A stretch of DNA of 64,000 nt from Piscinibacter aquaticus (GCA_007994965.1 VOPW01000001.1:4216001-4280000); one strand, 5' to 3'; numbered from the stretch's first letter, positions 10,531 to 22,812 are shown. The notes: generated by a model not told the origin, from the letters alone. A program made the numbers and translations.

Positions 10531-11793
10531 TGAAGCGGGTGCTGAAGTTTGTCGCCGGCGTGCTGCTGGCGCTGGTCCTGGTGCTCGCGGCGCTGATCGC
10601 GCTGGCGCTGAACGCGATTGCGCCGCAGCCGGGCGAATGGTCCGTGCGGCTTGCGTGGTGGCGCTTCGAGCAGCCGGCCAGCGTGCCGACGCTGCTGCGC
10701 TGGGCCACGCATCCCGCGGTGATGCCGCATCTGGCCGGGCGCCGACTCGCCGGCTGGCAGGTGGAGTCGGCCGGCGGCCATCGCCTCGAAGCACGATGCG
10801 CACCCTGCCGCGTGCAGCTCGATGCTCTTGGCCCGCAGCCGCTGCGCATCGACAGGCACGGCTGATCGCCGACATGCGTGGCGCCGATCGTTTCGACGGC
10901 ACGCTGCGCCTGGGCGCCGCCGAGACGCCGGTGACGCTGCGCTGGCGCGCCGAGCTGAAGCGCGACGGCCTCGCGCTGCAGGCCGAGATGACGGCGACAC
11001 CGCTGGCGCGCGTCGTGGCCGTCTTCGGCGAGGCCGTGCCGGAAGCGCGCCGGGCGCGCATCGACGGCAGCGTCTCGCTGCGCGTCACCGCCACGCTCGG
11101 CGCGCAGGGGTTGCAGGTGACGAAGCTGGTGCCGAAGCTGGCCGACGTCTCGGTCGACGGCCTGGGCACCGAGACGCTGCGCGATGTCGACGTGGCGCAG
11201 CGCTGCCGGCCGCAACCGGCGGGCGGGCGCATCGAAGGCTGGATCCAGAACGCCGTGATCGCGGCCGAGGATGCGCGCTTCTTCGAGCACCCCGGCTACG
11301 AGATGGACGCGTGGCTGGCGGTCTTCATGGCCAACCAGCGCGAGGGCGAGGCGCTGCAGGGCGCCAGCACCATCACCCAGCAGCTCGCCAAGCTGCTGTA
11401 CACCGGCGATGCCCGCGACCCGGCGCGCAAGCTTCGCGAGTGGCTCTATGCGGTGGAGATGGAACGCACGCTCGGCAAGGGCCGCATCCTGCAGCTGTAC
11501 CTCGCGATCCTGCCCTGGGGCGACGGCATCTGCGGCGCCGAGGCTGCCGCGCGCCATCACCTCGGCAAGAGCGCGAACCAGTTGAAGCCGCGCGAAGCGG
11601 CCTGGTTGGCCAGCCTGATCGTCAACCCCGACCAGCAGCTGCAACGCTGGGCGCGCGACGAGGCCGCGGCCCGCGAGCGCGCCGCGGCGGTGCTGCGAGG
11701 CATCAAGCGGCTGCCGCGCGAGCGGCGCGAGGCGGAGCTGGATGCGCTGGTCAGCTGGCGGCCGCCGGTGGGCAGGATGACAACCCCCCGTAG
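10530..11793 (+). CDS. GT51 monofunctional peptidoglycan glycosyltransferase with long N-terminal domain
   Basis: About 420 residues. An N-terminal anchor (VLALVLVLAALIALALNAI region) is followed by roughly 200 residues of unassigned beta-rich periplasmic sequence, then a GT51 domain with catalytic Glu motif AAEDARFFEHPGYE, motif 2 QGASTITQQLAKLLY, and RKLREWLYAVEMERTLGKG / ILQLYLAILPWG. It polymerises lipid II glycan strands at the membrane; there is no transpeptidase domain. The usual MtgA is about 240 residues, so the N-terminal part is an extension. It is translationally coupled to the EpsI-like gene (TGATG). A frame break lies near 10856, and another at the C-run near 11786 makes the stop (TAG at 11791) an estimate. 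Confidence 0.75.
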
Positions 11794-11851
11794 CGCCTGC
11801 GGCGCTCCCCCAGGGGGCGCCGCCAGCGGCCCGGCGAAGCCGGTTCCGCGG
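11780..11851. repeat. GC-rich extragenic repeat, copy A
   Basis: Sequence of the type CCCCC-GTAGCGCCTGCGGCGCT-CCCCCAGGGGGCGCC followed by CGGCCCGGCGAAGCCGG, lying between the convergent GT51 and Rossmann-protein genes. Related copies are at 32047-32135, 34736-34812 and 38246-38322. The CCCCCAGGGGG core is self-complementary and could act as a bidirectional terminator here. Confidence 0.6.
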
Positions 11852-11877
11852 CGTCCGCTTGATGGCACGGGTTCGGT

Positions 11878-14021
<2,144 letters not shown>

Positions 14022-14052
14022 TTGAAATCAGTCCGCGGGGGCCCATATCGGG

Positions 14053-14077
14053 GGCGCGGGGGTACCATCCCCGCGCC
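14053..14077. terminator. Stem-loop between metY and lemA
   Basis: GGCGCGGGG (14053-14061) and CCCCGCGCC (14069-14077) form a perfect 9-bp stem around a 7-base loop. It lies 31 bases after the metY stop and ends 21 bases before lemA. There is no T-run. Confidence 0.4.
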
Positions 14078-14098
14078 ACACGCAAGGGAGAACCGGAC

Positions 14099-14719
14099 AT
14101 GACCTTCACGCTCTCGCGCCGCCTGCTCACCGCCATCGCCGCGCTGGCCTCGGCGCTGGCCCTCAGCGGCTGCGGCTACAACGACTTCCAGCGCCTGGAC
14201 GAGCAGACCAAGTCGGCCTGGTCGGAGGTGCTGAACCAATACCAGCGCCGCGCCGACCTGATCCCGAACATCGTCGCCACCGTCAAGGGCGAGGCCAACT
14301 TCGAGCAGGAGACGCTGACCAAGGTGGTGGAGGCGCGCGCCAAGGCCACGTCCATCCAGGCCACGCCGGAGCTGATCAACGACCCGGCGGCCTTCCAGAA
14401 ATTCCAGGCCGCGCAGGGCGAGCTGTCGAGCGCGCTGTCGCGCCTGCTGGTGGTGACCGAGAACTACCCGAACCTGAAGGCCAACCAGGGCTTCCAGGAT
14501 CTGCGCGTGCAGCTCGAAGGCACCGAGAACCGCATCACCGTCGCCCGCGGCCGCTACGTGAAGGCGGTGCAGGACTACAACGTGCTCGCGCGCAGCTTCC
14601 CGACCAACCTCACCGCCATGGCCTTCGGCTACAAGACCAAGGAAAACTTCAGCGTGCAGAACGAGGCGCAGATCTCGCAGCCGCCGGCGGTGAGCTTCGA
14701 CAAGCCGGCCTCGAAGTAA
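14099..14719 (+). CDS. lemA: LemA family lipoprotein
   Basis: 206 residues, start ATG 14099 behind AGGGAGAA. The signal peptide ends in LALSGC, a lipobox, so it is likely lipid-anchored. The mature part is the LemA helical bundle: YNDFQRLDEQTKSAWSEVLN, QYQRRADLIPNIVATVKGEA and the C-terminal helix SFPTNLTAMAFGYKTKENF. LemA proteins have an exposed helical domain and no agreed function; they are very often encoded beside TPM-domain proteins, as here, suggesting envelope quality-control or membrane stress roles. The frame is intact. Followed after seven bases by the TPM gene. Confidence 0.9.
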   Translation: MTFTLSRRLLTAIAALASALALSGCGYNDFQRLDEQTKSAWSEVLNQYQRRADLIPNIVATVKGEANFEQETLTKVVEARAKATSIQATPELINDPAAFQKFQAAQGELSSALSRLLVVTENYPNLKANQGFQDLRVQLEGTENRITVARGRYVKAVQDYNVLARSFPTNLTAMAFGYKTKENFSVQNEAQISQPPAVSFDKPASK

Positions 14720-14726
14720 GCGCATC

Positions 14727-15637
14727 GTGAAGGGGCTCGTGCGGCTCCTCGCGGCCGTCGCCCTGTGGGCGGCGGCCGGCCTCGCGCTGGCGCAGTCGGT
14801 GCTGCCGGTACCGCCGCTGAGCGGCCGCGTGATCGACCAGACCGGCACGCTCAATGCCGCGCAGCAGCAGGCGATGAGCGACAAGCTGGCCGCGGTGGAA
14901 ACGAAGCGCGGCTCGCAGATCGTCGTGCTGATGGTCGCCAGCACGCAGCCGGAAGACATCGCCGCCTACGGCCAGCGGGTGGCCGACCAGTGGAAGATCG
15001 GCCGCCTCGCGGTGGGCGACGGCATCCTGGTCGTCGTCGCCAGGACGACCGGCGCGTGCGCATCGAGGTGGCCAAGGCGCTCGAAGGCGCGGTGCCCGAT
15101 CTGGCGGCGAAGCAGATCATCAGCGAGGTCATCACGCCGGCCTTCCGCAAGAACGATTTCGCCGGCGGGCTCAATGCCGCGATCGACCGCCTCGATGCCC
15201 GCATCGGCAACGAGGGCCTGCCCGAGCCGTCGAGTGCGAACAAGGGCCCGCTGCCGCCGTCGGGCCAGGGCTTCAACCTGCAGGACCTGGCGATCTTCCT
15301 GTTTGTCGCCGTGCCGGTGATCGGCGCCGTGCTCACCGGCATCTTCGGCCGCAAGCTCGGCTCGCTGGCCACCTCGCTGGCTGCCGGCGGCATGGGCTGG
15401 TGGCTCAGCGCCAGCGTGCTGGTGGCGGTGGGCGCCGGCGTGGTGGCGCTGTTCCTGATCCTCGTGATGGGTGTCGGTGCGGCGCGCCGCGGCGTCTCGC
15501 GCAGCAGCGGCCACGGCGGCCCGGTCATCTGGGGCGGCGGCAGCAGTGGTGGCGGCTGGGGCGGCGGAGATGGCGGCGGCTTCAGTTCCGGCGGCGGTGG
15601 CGACTTCGGCGGCGGCGGCGCGTCGGGAGACTGGTGA
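14727..15637 (+). CDS. TPM domain membrane protein (YgcG-like)
   Basis: About 300 residues. Signal peptide (VALWAAAGLALA), then a TPM domain (VIDQTGTLNAAQQQAMSDKL, GSQIVVLMVASTQPEDIAAY, DGILVVVA, RVRIEVAKALEGAVPD), two membrane helices, and a Gly/Ser-rich C-terminal tail with FSSGGGGDFGGGGASGDW. The layout is typical of YgcG proteins paired with LemA. Start is GTG 14727. A frame break near 15047 separates the two halves of the TPM domain. The stop overlaps the next gene's ATG at 15637. TPM domains have been described as phosphatase-like or thylakoid repair factors, so no precise activity is claimed. Confidence 0.85.
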
Positions 15638-16146
15638 TGAATCGCTTCATGCGCATCCTCAAGCACCGCTGGCTCGACGAGCGCGACCTCGCCCGTGCGC
15701 TCGACGACGCCACGCTCGCGCGCATCGAGGCGCGCGTGGCCGCCAGCGAGAAGCGGCACAGCGGCGAGATCCGCGTCTGCGCCGAAGCCGGGCTGCCGCT
15801 GAGCTACCTGTGGCGCGGCGCCTCGGCGCGTGAACGCGCGGTGACGATGTTCGGCAAGCTGCGCGTGTGGGACACCGCGCACAACAACGGCGTGCTGATC
15901 TACCTGCTGCTGGCCGAGCACCGCATCGAGATCGTGGCCGACCGCGGGCTCAACCTGCATGTGTCGCCATCACAATGGCAAGAAGTGATGCAGCGCATGC
16001 GCGCCTCGTTCCGCCAGGGCCAGTTCGAAGCCGGCCTCAACGAGGCGATCGATGCGGTCGATGCGCTGCTCGCCCGGCACTTTCCACTCGCGCCGGGCGA
16101 GGCCAACCCGAACGAACTCAGCGACAGGCCGCACCTGCGCGCATAA
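15637..16146 (+). CDS. TPM domain protein, short form
   Basis: 169 residues, no signal peptide, with a second TPM domain: ARVAASEKRHSGEIRVCAEA, VWDTAHNNGVLIYLLLAEHR, IEIVADRGLNLHVSPSQW and the helical end QGQFEAGLNEAIDAVDALL. It starts in a TGATG overlap with the long TPM gene, completing a lemA-TPM-TPM unit. Start MNRFMRILKHRWLDERDLA suggests a cytoplasmic or membrane-peripheral N-terminus. Frame intact; function not established. Confidence 0.8.
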   Translation: MNRFMRILKHRWLDERDLARALDDATLARIEARVAASEKRHSGEIRVCAEAGLPLSYLWRGASARERAVTMFGKLRVWDTAHNNGVLIYLLLAEHRIEIVADRGLNLHVSPSQWQEVMQRMRASFRQGQFEAGLNEAIDAVDALLARHFPLAPGEANPNELSDRPHLRA

Positions 16147-16179
16147 AAACGCGCCGCCACGCCGCACAATCACGCGGCG

Positions 16180-18867
16180 ATGGACCTCTCCGGCCCGGCC
16201 ACCACCAAGATCCAGCCGCCGCGCGCGCGCGGTGCGCGCATCGCGCGGCGGGCGCTCGACGAAGCGCTGCGCGAGGCGATGCGCACCAAGCGCCTCGTGC
16301 TGCTGGTGGCGCCGGCCGGCTTCGGCAAGACCTCGGCCCTGGCGGCGCAGATCGCCGCGCTCGAGGCGCGCACCGCGCTGGCGTGGGTCTCGCTCGACGA
16401 GGACGACGATCCGGTGCGCGTATTCACCGCGCTCAGCGCCGCGCTGGAACCGCACGACCTGCCGTGGCGCAGCGCGCCGACCGCCCTGGCCGGCCAGATC
16501 GCCGACGACGAGGCCGGCGGCACGCGCGCGGCGGTGGCGGAACTCGTCAATGCGCTGGCTGCCAGCGAAGCCTCGCACGGCGTGATCGTCTTCGACGACC
16601 TGCACCGCGTGCAGTCGCCCGAGGTGCACGCCTTCCTCGATGCGCTGATCGAGCGCCTGCCGCCGCAGTGGACGGTGGTGATCTCCAGCCGCATCGCGCC
16701 GCGCCTGGCGCTGGCACGCTGGCGGGCCGCCGACGAACTGGCCGAGTTCACGCAGGAAGCGCTGCGCTTCACGCGGGACGAGGCGCACGAACTGGCCGCG
16801 CTGGAGAAGCTGCCGGGGCTGGAGGAGCGTTTGCCCGAGCTGATGGCGCGCACCCAGGGCTGGCCGGCCGGGTTGCGGCTGTGCTTTGCCGCGTTGCGCG
16901 GCAAGGCCGGTACGGGACCGCTGGCCGCCAGCGCGCGGCCGGCCGCGGTGGACCGCAGCCTGTTCGACTACACGGCCAGCGAGATCATCGACGAGATGCC
17001 GATCGGCCTGCACGATTTCATGGTGCGATCCTCGGTGCTGCCGGTGCTCACCGCCGAGGCGGCGCAGGCGGTGACCGGTGATGCCCGCGCCGCGCAGCGC
17101 CTCGACGAGATCGAGCGCCGCGGCCTGTTCGTCACGGCGCTGGATGCGCAGGAGCGCACGCTGGTGCTGCACGACCTGTTCCGCGATGCGCTCGAGGACC
17201 GGCTGCGCAGGCGCTTCCCCGACGAGCTGCCGCAGCTGCTGCGCCGCGCGGCCGCGGTCGAGCGCGATCCGCTGCGCCGCGCGTCGCTGCAGCTGCGCGC
17301 CGGCGACTGGGTCGCCGCCGAGGCCACGCTGGCCGGCGAGGCCGACGAGTTGCTGCTGCAGGGTCTGGCGGTGGAACTGCTGCGGGTGATCGCGCAGTTT
17401 CCCGGCCTGGCGCGAGCAATCGCCGCGGCTGCTGCGCATCGAGGCGGTGGCCGAGTGCATGCGCTGGCACTGGAACCGCATGGCCACGCTGCTCGAAGCA
17501 TCGGTGGCCGCCGCCGAGTTGCGTGGCGACCGGGCCGAGCAGCAGCTGTCGCAATCGATGCTGCTGGCCGCCTGGAACGCGATCGGCCAGGGTGAGCGCA
17601 GTGCTGCGTTGCTCGAGCAGCTGCGCGGCGAAGCCCTGCCGCCGCTGGCCGAGATGCTGGTGATCGATGCGCGGTGCTCGCTGCATTTCGAGCGCGGCGA
17701 GTTCGCCGAGCTGCGCACGCTGTTCGATCAGGTGATGCAGCGGCTGCTGGCGCAGGCCTCGCTGCTGGCCTGGTGGATGGTGTCGCCGCCGACCGCCTGG
17801 GCGGCCATTCCCGGGTTGGGCGCGCTGGTCGAGCGCTTCTGCAGCGAGGCGCTGCATCGCTGCGGCGATCGCGAGCTGCCGATGCGCGCCACGCTGCATG
17901 CGCTGCAGGCGGCCACGCTGCTGTGGAGCGGCCGCATCGACGAGGCCGCACGCCGCGCCGCCGAGGCCGAGGCCGATGCACGCTGGCTGGCCCGTGCACC
18001 GGAAATCGCGGTGTCGCTGGACAGCGTGCGCCTGTTCGTCGATGCGCTGCGTGGCGATGCCGACGGCGTGCGCCGCCGCCTCGACCGCCTCTTCCACCAT
18101 GAGGATGCGACCGCTGCGCCAGATCGCCTGCGCTTCTGGCGTGCCCATGTGGCGCAGCTGGCCGTGCGTGCGCTCGACCTGCTGGGTGTCGGTGCCGATG
18201 CGCTGCGCCACTGGCAGGCACGGCTGCCGACGCCGCGGCCCGGCGAGCCCGATCCGCTGGCGGCACGCCTGCTCGCGGCCGAGGCCCGCTGGCCCGAGGC
18301 TGCCGAAGCCTTCGCGGCCTTGCTGCCGCACGTGCCCTCGGTCGGGCTCGCGGGGCAGGGCATCGAGCTGCACCTGCGCGCCAGCCATGCGCTGCTGAAG
18401 GCGGGCCGTTCCGACGAGGCCGGCGCGCCGCTGGCCCGCGCGCTGGCGCGCGTGGTCGAGTGGGCGCGCACGGCCATGCGCTGATGGCCGGCCCGGCGGT
18501 GCTCGCCGAGCTGGCGGCTCGCGCGTGGCGGCCGGCGCTCGATGGGACCGCGCGCGAGGCGCTGGCCGGGCTGGCCAACCGGGCGGCCGCATGGCGCGGC
18601 GGCGGCGTGCCGGCCGCGGCAGCCAGTACCCCGCTGCCGCCGTCGGCCACGGTCGCCGCGGCAGAATCCGCCAGCGCGCTGAGCAGCCGCGAACGCGAGG
18701 TGCTCGAGCGCATCGCCGCGGGCGACAGCAACAAGGTGATCGCCCGCGTGCTCGACATCAGCCCGCACACGGTGAAGCGCCACGTGGCCAACATCCTCGA
18801 CAAGCTCGCGCTGCAGTCGCGCGGCCAGGCCGCGGCGGCTGCGTGCCAACCCCTGACGACCGAATGA
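16180..18867 (+). CDS. MalT-like LuxR-family ATP-dependent regulator
   Basis: About 895 residues. It opens with TTKIQPPRARGARIARRALD, typical of MalT/LAL regulators, then the NTPase domain with Walker A LLVAPAGFGKTSALAAQ and Walker B GVIVFDDLHRVQSPE. The middle is an alpha-helical repeat (TPR-like) sensor region, and the C-terminus is a LuxR helix-turn-helix: LSSREREVLERIAAGDSNKV, ISPHTVKRHVANILDKL. Such proteins are ATP-dependent transcription activators whose repeat domain senses an inducer. Frame breaks near 17413 and 18470. The stop overlaps the start of the thioredoxin-like lipoprotein downstream. Inducer and targets are unknown. Confidence 0.88.
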
Positions 18868-19475
18868 CCATGACCTCACGCCGCACCTTCAACCTCACGC
18901 TCGGCGCCCTCGCGATCGCGCCGCTGGCCACGCTGAGCGCCTGCTCGAAGAACGAAGAGGCTGCCAGCCCCGCCGCCGCCGCCGCGCCCTCGGGCCGCAA
19001 GCCCAACGGCATCGAGGCCTATGCGATCGCGCAGCGCGGCACCGGCTTCACGGTCGGCGCGCTGATGGCCGCCAACACGGTCTACGTGTTCTTCGATTCC
19101 ACCTGCCCGCACTGCGCCGAGCTGTGGCAGTCGGCGCAGCCGCTGCTGGGCAAGCTGAAGATGGTGTGGATGCCGATCGGCCTGCTGCGCCCGCAGTCCG
19201 GCCCCCAGGGCGCGGCCATCCTGTCGGCGCCCGATCCGGCCAAGGCGATGAGCGAGCACGAGGCCAGCGTGCTGCAGCGCGGCGGCGGCATCAGCGTGCC
19301 CTCGAACCTGCCCGACGACGTGCTGCAGAAGGTCAAGGACAACACCGAGCTGTTCCGCCAGCTGCAGGCCGAGAGCGTGCCGCTGATCGTCTACCGCAAC
19401 GCGCAGAGCGGCCAGCACGGCATGCACGCCGGCGCGGTCGACACCGCCACGCTGGCCTCGCTGGCCGGCGTCTGA
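18864..19475 (+). CDS. DsbC/DsbG-like thioredoxin-fold lipoprotein
   Basis: 203 residues. The N-terminus has a twin-arginine motif SRRTF followed by a hydrophobic stretch and the lipobox TLSAC, suggesting Tat export and lipid anchoring. The thioredoxin-like domain has the redox motif TCPHCAELW near residue 78 and the cis-Pro loop ESVPLIVYRN, as in DsbG/DsbC isomerases, but it lacks the usual N-terminal dimerisation domain, hence its shorter length. ATG 18864 overlaps the upstream regulator stop (ATGA); ATG 18870 in the same frame is an alternative. Coupled to a LuxR-type regulator, an uncommon pairing. Frame intact. Confidence 0.78.
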   Translation: MTMTSRRTFNLTLGALAIAPLATLSACSKNEEAASPAAAAAPSGRKPNGIEAYAIAQRGTGFTVGALMAANTVYVFFDSTCPHCAELWQSAQPLLGKLKMVWMPIGLLRPQSGPQGAAILSAPDPAKAMSEHEASVLQRGGGISVPSNLPDDVLQKVKDNTELFRQLQAESVPLIVYRNAQSGQHGMHAGAVDTATLASLAGV

Positions 19476-19494
19476 GCAGGCGAGAATCCCGGCC

Positions 19495-19758
19495 ATGACC
19501 GAATCTGCTGCCGCCCCGACGCCCGCACCGGCGTCCCTGCCCGACCGCCTCTCGATCGACCCGCGCAGCCCGCACTACGTGGCCGCGGTGTTCGAGCGCG
19601 ATGTCGGCATCCGCTTCAACGGCGTCGAGCGCCACGACGTCGAGGAATACTGCATCAGCGAAGGCTGGGTGAAGGTGCCGCACGGCCGCACCGTCGACCG
19701 CAAGGGCAACCCGGTGATGCTCAAGCTCAAGGGCCGCGTCGAGGCCTTCTACCGCTGA
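19495..19758 (+). CDS. DUF3297 family protein
   Basis: 87 residues. The core LPDRLSIDPRSPHYVAAVFE, DVGIRFNGVERHDVEEYCIS and GWVKVPHGRTVDRKGN matches the small DUF3297 (glutathione peroxidase-like annotation in some genomes) family, whose members are about 80-90 residues, cytosolic and of unknown function. Start ATG 19495, 19 bases after the preceding stop. Frame intact. Confidence 0.85.
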   Translation: MTESAAAPTPAPASLPDRLSIDPRSPHYVAAVFERDVGIRFNGVERHDVEEYCISEGWVKVPHGRTVDRKGNPVMLKLKGRVEAFYR

Positions 19759-19773
19759 GACCTGCGCTGCCGC

Positions 19774-20609
19774 TCAGCGCGGCTTGGCGATCGCCTGCCG
19801 GAAGCCCGCCAGCCAGCCCTTCAGGCGGCGCTCGTGGTCGCGCCCGAGGCGCACCATGATCTTCTGCCCGGACGACATCGTCTCGAGCTTCTCGTCGACG
19901 TACTCGTAGCGCACCCAGGGCCGCGTCGACGGCACCTCGCCCTTCACCTCGATCAGCCGCACCGCCGGTGGCGCGCTGGGCTCGGGCGCGGCCATCAGGT
20001 GGTCGATCACCTCGACGAGGCGGTCGTTGAAGTGCCCCTTCGATAGCCCAGCTCCGCATAGGCCTGCTGGAACAGCGGATAGAGCCGTCGGTACACGGCC
20101 GCGGCGCGCGAGGGCTCGACCGAGGCGACGAAGGCCACGAAGGGCGCGTAGCGGCGTGCGTTGTCGGCCGCGATCAGTTCACCGTCGCCAGCGGCCAGGG
20201 GCTGGAACCGGCCCGGCGTCGGCTGCACCGGCCACAGCCGCGAGGCCGCCATCGGCCGCGCCGGGTTGTCGACCGTGACGACCACGCGTCGCACGAAGCC
20301 ATCGGCCTGCAGGAAGGTCATCACCGCGGTGCGGCCGGCGAGGCTGGCGAGTGCCTCGTGCACCACCGCCTCGGCGTCGGCGAGGCCCGGCAGCGGCTGC
20401 GGCTCGGAAGCGCCGGCCATCGGCTCCAGCGGATGCTTCGGGCCGCTGTCGACCGGCGCTGCCGCTGGCGCAGGCACCGTCTCGGCCGGCGCCTGCGCCA
20501 CGGGCGGGGGCGGCACCACCTTGCCGCGATACATCCACCACAGCGTGGTGCCGGCACCGGCGATCGCGACCAGCAGACCGGCGATCAGGGCCAGGTGGCG
20601 TCGTTGCAT
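19774..20609 (-). CDS. DUF3014 domain protein
   Basis: About 278 residues. Starts MQRRHLALIAGLLVAIAGAG, a single N-terminal membrane anchor, followed by a Pro/Ala-rich linker and a periplasmic DUF3014 domain with DGFVRRVVVTVDNPARPMA, ARRYAPFVAFVASV and VRYEYVDEKLETMSSGQKIM. Function unknown. A frame break near 20040 separates the two halves, which join as AYAELGY-KGHFNDRLVEVIDHL. Converges with DUF3297. Confidence 0.8.
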
Positions 20610-20692
20610 GCGTGGCCTCCGTGTGTTCCCTCGACGAGGGATCGACCGCGAAGACTACGCCGCGTTCGCCCGCTTTTGTATCAATGTTTCAT

Positions 20693-21686
20693 TCAGTTGG
20701 GATGTGCCTCGGCGGCCTCGGGCTCGGGGCCCGAGCGCAGCGCCCACAGCACGCCGGCGATCAGCAGCGCGATGCCGGCCAGCGTGCCCGCGCCGGGCCA
20801 TTCGCCGCGCAGCACGAAGGCATAGGCCAGCGCCGACAGCGTCTCGAAGACGATCAGCTGCCCGGCGATGGTGGGCGGCAGGCGCTGGCTGGCCTCGTTC
20901 CAGCACAGCGTGCCCAGCCACGAGGCGAGCAGGCCGATGGCGAACATCAGCAGCAGGAAGTCGCCCGGCCGCGGGCCGAAAGGCATCGCGAAGGGCGCGC
21001 CGCTCGCCGCGAACCAGTCCAGGTGAGCGCGTAGCCGATCAGGGCCAGTGGCAGCGTTGCGAGACCCTGCGCGGTGGCCCAGCCGCGCGGGCTGCGGTCG
21101 GGGTGGGCGCGCAGCCATTCGGCATTGCGGATCGGGTACCAGGTCCAGCAGGCCACGGCGCCGACGGCCAGCAGCGCGCCGAGGGCATAACGGCCCAGGT
21201 CGGCCTCGGGCTCGGCGCGCAGCCGCGCCAGCTCGACTGGTTGACCAGTGCGATGCCCAGGCCGATCAGCAGCAGCGAGGGCGCCAGGCGCGACCAGCGC
21301 AGCGGTGCCTCGCGCCGCGTGCCCGCGCGGTGGCCGCGCGCCTTGGCAGTGATGGCGATCACCACCGGCAGCGTGCCGATGATCATTGTCGGCAACGGCC
21401 CGCCGGCGCGCTGGATCGCGCTGGCCAGGAACAGGTAGTAGACGATGTTGCCGACGAGCGCCGGGCGCAGCGCCTCGCGCCAGTCGGCGCGGGTGAGCTG
21501 GCGCAGCGTGGCGCGGTCGAACCAGGCCAGCGGCAAGGCGATCAGCCCGAAGGCGAGGTAGCGGCCGAAGCTCTGCAGCACGGCCGGGTACTCCGGCACC
21601 AGCAGCGGGCCGACGAAGACCAGACCCCAGAGCAGGCCGGCGGCCAGCGCGAAGAGGGTTCCGGTGAACAGGGGTGCGGCAAACAT
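20693..21686 (-). CDS. EamA/DMT-family transporter
   Basis: About 330 residues with roughly ten hydrophobic segments in two repeats, e.g. LFALAAGLLWGLVFVGPLLV at the N-terminus and the second-repeat motif EASQRLPPTIAGQLIVFETL. Drug/metabolite transporter superfamily; export or import of a small metabolite is expected but the substrate is unknown. Frame breaks near 21235 and 21022. It starts 23 bases after the AraC-family regulator gene on the same strand, which probably controls it. Confidence 0.82.
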
Positions 21687-21709
21687 CAGGCTGCGAGTGT
21701 CGCCGCGCG

Positions 21710-22547
21710 TCAGCGTCGCGGTCTTGTACCGACTTGCTGCTGGTAGCGCGCCGGCGTCACGCCGTAGCGGCGCGCGAAGGCGCGGGTCAGGTGCGCACTG
21801 GTCCGTGAGGCCGCAGGCCGCGGCCACGTCGGCCGGTGCCTCGCCGGCCGCCAGCCGCCGCTTGGCCTCGAACAGGCGCAGCGCCATCAGCATCTGCTGC
21901 GGCGTGGCGTGGTGGGCGCGCTTGAACTGGCGCTGGAAGTGGAACGGGCTCAGGCCCGCCACCGCCGCCAGCTCCTCCAGCGTCAGCCGGTCGGCCAGCC
22001 GCTCGCGCAGCAACTCGATCACCGGCGCGAAGCGCGGCAGCGCGCCGTCGCGCGCGGGCGCTGCGCGGCGGGCGGCCGGGCGCAGTTCGTCGACCAGGTC
22101 CTGCAGCAGCGCGTCGAAGGCCAGCGGCTCATGCGCATGCCAGAGCTGGCGCAGCAGGTGGCTGACGCGCTGCGCGCGCGGTGCATCGCGGCCCACGGCC
22201 TCGGCGAACCACCAGCCGCGCTCGCCGCTGAGTTCCTCGAGCACCGGCGCGTCGAGGTAGGCCATGCGGTAGCGCCAGCCGGCGTTCGTCTCGGCGCGGC
22301 CGGTGTGCAGCTCGTCGGGGTTCATCAGCACCAGCGTGTCGGCCGGCGCGAGGTGCTCCTCGCCGCGGTAGCGGAAGCGCTCGACGCCCGATTCGATCGC
22401 GCCCAGGCCGAAGGCTTCGTGGGTGTGCGGCTCGAAGGCGTGGCGCACGATGTGGGCGCGGTACAGCTCCACGCCCTCGCGGTGCGCGGGGCGCTTGAAC
22501 TCGGCGGCGTCGAGCGGGTGCTCGAAGTTCTCGGGAACGGCTTGCAT
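21710..22547 (-). CDS. AraC-family transcriptional regulator
   Basis: About 278 residues. The N-terminal cupin-like AraC ligand-binding domain has HIVRHAFEPHTHEAFGLGAI and LVLMNPDELHTGR; the C-terminal double helix-turn-helix has LTLEELAAVAGLSPFHFQRQ and, after a frame break near 21800, HLTRAFARRYGVTPARY. The start at ATG 22547 (MQAVPENFEHPL) gives normal family length. Lies just upstream of the EamA transporter, arguing for control of that exporter in response to a small molecule. Confidence 0.85.
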
Positions 22548-22587
22548 CGGCGAGCCGGGATTGTCCGCCCTTGCGCTACCTAGCCGC

Positions 22588-22812
22588 ATGAAGACCCACT
22601 CGATCGAACTGCAGCGCATCAAGGCGATGAGCCAGAGCCACGGCATGCTGCGCGCGCGCGTCGATGCGCTGGTGCAGCCGCAGCCGGCGCGCGACGAGGG
22701 CGAGCCCAGCAGCGTGCTGGCGCTGAGCGTGGAGAACGCGCGCGTGCTCTACCTGCTGCTCAAGCAGCAGCTCGCCGAGGTCGACGCGAAGAAGGGCCGC
22801 AGCCAGCGCTGA
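22588..22812 (+). CDS. Small hypothetical protein, 74 residues
   Basis: I do not recognise it. Start ATG 22588, divergent from the AraC gene and 40 bases away. The sequence MKTHSIELQRIKAMSQSHGM continues as a predicted two-helix protein, with NARVLYLLLKQQLAEVDAKK near the end, mixed charge, no signal peptide or cysteine. It might be a cytoplasmic helical hairpin. Codon use matches neighbours, which supports it being real. Confidence 0.5.
   Translation: MKTHSIELQRIKAMSQSHGMLRARVDALVQPQPARDEGEPSSVLALSVENARVLYLLLKQQLAEVDAKKGRSQR

Noticed and set aside
20642..20700. A TTGGGA half-site before the EamA gene end
   Set aside because: No matching TCCCAA arm at the six-base spacing; not counted as a third operator copy.
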